Assembly: GCA_027488935.1 (NCBI GenBank)
Contig: JAIYAP010000002.1
Span: forward strand, 1 to 64,000
DNA length: 64,000 bases
Direction: 5' to 3'
Source of the DNA: Saprospiraceae bacterium
GTDB taxonomy: Bacteria; Bacteroidota; Bacteroidia; Chitinophagales; Saprospiraceae
The notes under the pieces were generated by a model that ran no database searches, had not been told where the DNA came from, and saw only the letters and a program-made list of their open reading frames with translations. Shown here piece by piece: positions 63,101 to 64,000 of this stretch. A program made the position numbers and the translations under genes. How positions within the stretch are numbered: position 1 is the first letter of the stretch; each line of letters starts with the position of its first letter.

Positions 63101-64000
63101 TACATCTACGGCCACAGCACCGCTGCCATCTCTAAATTCCAGGGTATTTCCTTCCCGGTGTGCTGTTTTGGGCTCCCATGGACAGCTGGATTGGCCGGTG
63201 ACCGTTCGGAATACCGGGGTTTTGTACACGGAATCCATTGCAATATCCACGGTAAAGGCATCGCCGGGGTCGTTGTCACCCAATACATAACCGGTTGTTA
63301 TACCAGTCTGTTTCTTGTTTTCATCTTTTCGTCCGCCCATCGTTGCAAACTTGAAGCCCACCGTAGCATCTACTCCTACTCCATCAAATTTAAATCCGAG
63401 GGTGACGCTAGCATCAAGGGAAACACCACCAGAATTCTCCGTTGAACTTGTTTTTGTCGTATCACTTGTTTCGGAATATTCGTACTCTATGTTTCCGTCA
63501 TAGGACAAATTTTTCCGAAATTTTGCTGCTTTTATTTGCGCTTTATTATCATTCAGGATCTTTAACCAACTCGATTTGGATTGCAGGCAGGTATCACGTT
63601 TGCCCTGGTCTACCCCGGGATCTTGTATGATCGCATCTAGGTACCGGATGACATTGTTCCGAATGTAATATTCGGAATACAAGTATGTTGTTGCAAAGTT
63701 TTTAGGTGAAATGGATACACGTGACTTTACTTCACCTGCACAAATGGTATCATTGAAGGTTACTACGTCCACAAAGCCGAATTCGACATTGAGACCAGCC
63801 CCCATAAACAAATCGCCGCCTTGTACCCAACCATTGGCGTAAGGCGCTGTTGCACCAGATGGATCAGTCAGGTATGGAATGCTATCGGATGGCCCCACGA
63901 TCAATTCGTCGGCCCCTGTTGCAATCCGTTCCTTGAAGCTGGTGCACATTTCGATGGCATTCTCGGATGAGAATTTATAGGTAACCTCGCCATCGATGTT
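60152..64000 (-). CDS. Giant secreted T9SS protein (partial, cut by the window edge)
   Basis: The frame stays open to the window end: 17 codons upstream of the first ATG at 63949 read NIDGEVTYKFSSENAIE, so the real start lies outside. The 1282 visible residues contain beta-rich domains and a Big_5/SbsA-like Ig domain (PSDGVYNVGDEISFSFNKSV). Two copies of the same 105-residue module as in the adjacent adhesin follow (DNA about 61385-61716 and 60445-60780). A pair of GWNWLSF / GWNWIGY repeats lies between them. The T9SS type A sorting domain (VQPNPFSTETLLRFVL, SSGVYFIRLE) is at the end. It is transcribed in the same direction as the adhesin, 95 bp upstream of it. Confidence 0.88.
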   Translation of the reverse strand, partial: NIDGEVTYKFSSENAIEMCTSFKERIATGADELIVGPSDSIPYLTDPSGATAPYANGWVQGGDLFMGAGLNVEFGFVDVVTFNDTICAGEVKSRVSISPKNFATTYLYSEYYIRNNVIRYLDAIIQDPGVDQGKRDTCLQSKSSWLKILNDNKAQIKAAKFRKNLSYDGNIEYEYSETSDTTKTSSTENSGGVSLDASVTLGFKFDGVGVDATVGFKFATMGGRKDENKKQTGITTGYVLGDNDPGDAFTVDIAMDSVYKTPVFRTVTGQSSCPWEPKTAHREGNTLEFRDGSGAVAVDVPANEPAVFKFTLGNKSETNETWTYAFTAGPESNPDGAKIFLNGAALDHPVFYAIPYGESVPITVTLERGPEEYDYDSLEIVLYSLCEDERANALGILPDADTVLYSAQYISAHFIRPCSEVDINVPQQDWVIFPDPITSGSDDIMRITVSGYSKSVDEFDKVRVQYRRSDGDGAWINIVPPVDPFINATQPGAEIEKSDLGNIFTQFYWNTLGLSDGPYEIRAVAVCSGDASDKPGYSQVIKGRIERQPPSLIGTPEPSDGVYNVGDEISFSFNKSVNCSKINALDNVLLFDATTDTPIDIDITCYENKIILDPNFQNKFFENRILRAELRDIEDKIGNKLKSAQWEFYVDRNELAWLTDSLGMTKFEDETQTVTASIQNRGGYPVPFTLKNIPDWVHVVPNQGTLAPNEIRPISFTIDSSLAFGLWSDSIVLHTETGQNPFFMGGDEGLPFGVRVVCRPPNWTLNANLFENSENMVLELNIQGEISTDVEDMVVAYIGDTLCGRAKVRYVPQVDKYLAYLTIYGNPNHVLAPLRLEIWDASACLRYSVVEDDFLFQPDDVLGDPLAPLVIHTSNNVLRAVPLGFGWNWLSFNLAFPNPNVDSALISLNYPANDLLKGQNAFSVYFNGGGWLGTLETLDNKTMYIYRADQPDTLQMLGNVLNPASTPIPLVAGWNWIGYIPNYALPINQALSSVVAQTGDLIKSQVAFAQYINPAFGWIGNLQYMQPPNGYQIKLSVPGTLTYPPPSTNRSINPGQTLQTAPIKTLDRGAPTSSFWTVDPTKFEKSMTLIGMLRVNGSNATSSTMELGVFAGTEIRGTATAIYIAPLQSYLFFLTTYSNTGGEQLRFKLFDSSTGTVQVLNEVMYFSPDLHQGSIEAPVPFTMGITGTDEIQSEQAFEVQPNPFSTETLLRFVLPKAQEVRISVLNINGALVSFVQANASEGLNTLRWKAQSETGTPLSSGVYFIRLETAAGSVIRKVILQK

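Overview
The window looks like a chromosomal piece of a Bacteroidota bacterium, most likely of the Saprospiria/Chitinophaga-like branch. The evidence is indirect but consistent. Several large secreted proteins end in type IX secretion (T9SS) type A sorting domains. There are HYR-repeat adhesins, a Bacteroidota-style RHS protein carrying a Sec signal peptide, and a GxxExxY gene wrapped in CGGAGTTACGCGGAGG-type repeats. Promoter-like TAnnTTTG boxes precede several genes, and Shine-Dalgarno signals are weak.

Layout. 1-1046: GxxExxY gene between tandem and inverted repeats, then tRNA-Ala(GGC). 1100-5246: three minus-strand genes (membrane protein, peptidoglycan-binding-like protein, leaderless subtilase). 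5524-7544: two nucleotide-sugar enzymes (UDP-xylose synthase type and RmlB). 7551-9308: rhodanese and Prs on the minus strand. 9594-13109: secreted M36 metallopeptidase. 13342-15996: ClpB. 16239-17976: small membrane protein, lipoprotein and another small membrane protein of unknown function. 18056-26502: two MpaB/DUF2236-type oxygenases, a seven-helix membrane protein resembling PaxB/Pyr4 terpene cyclases, and a 1746-residue signalling protein (pseudokinase, AAA ATPase, TPR-like, GAF, class III nucleotide cyclase). 26537-27987: EamA transporter and a small LETM1-like protein.

28046-41100 is visibly AT-richer and accessory in character. It holds a DUF4143 ATPase with repeated upstream boxes, a membrane coiled-coil protein, a DUF433 antitoxin-like protein, and a degenerate RHS fragment. 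A three-gene unit follows (catalytically dead M43-like T9SS protein, RHS toxin with a PD-(D/E)XK-like tip, DUF4304 immunity candidate), then a small HTH protein. This is the best candidate for a mobile conflict island.

41144-49562 returns to housekeeping genes: aroE, proline dehydrogenase, rplY, M48 lipoprotein, xseA, a DUF3089 hydrolase, fabG and an MFS exporter. 49574-52469 carries an ECF sigma factor, a likely anti-sigma partner and a SUMF1-domain protein. 52623-64000 holds two giant secreted proteins; the second is cut by the window edge. They share a repeated module of about 105 residues that I cannot assign to a named family.

The most interesting points are the oxygenase/terpene-cyclase-like/cyclase-kinase locus, the RHS island with a dead metallopeptidase partner and an orphan RHS fragment, and the unnamed module shared by the two giant proteins. 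All functional links are inferred from sequence reading; no searches were run.
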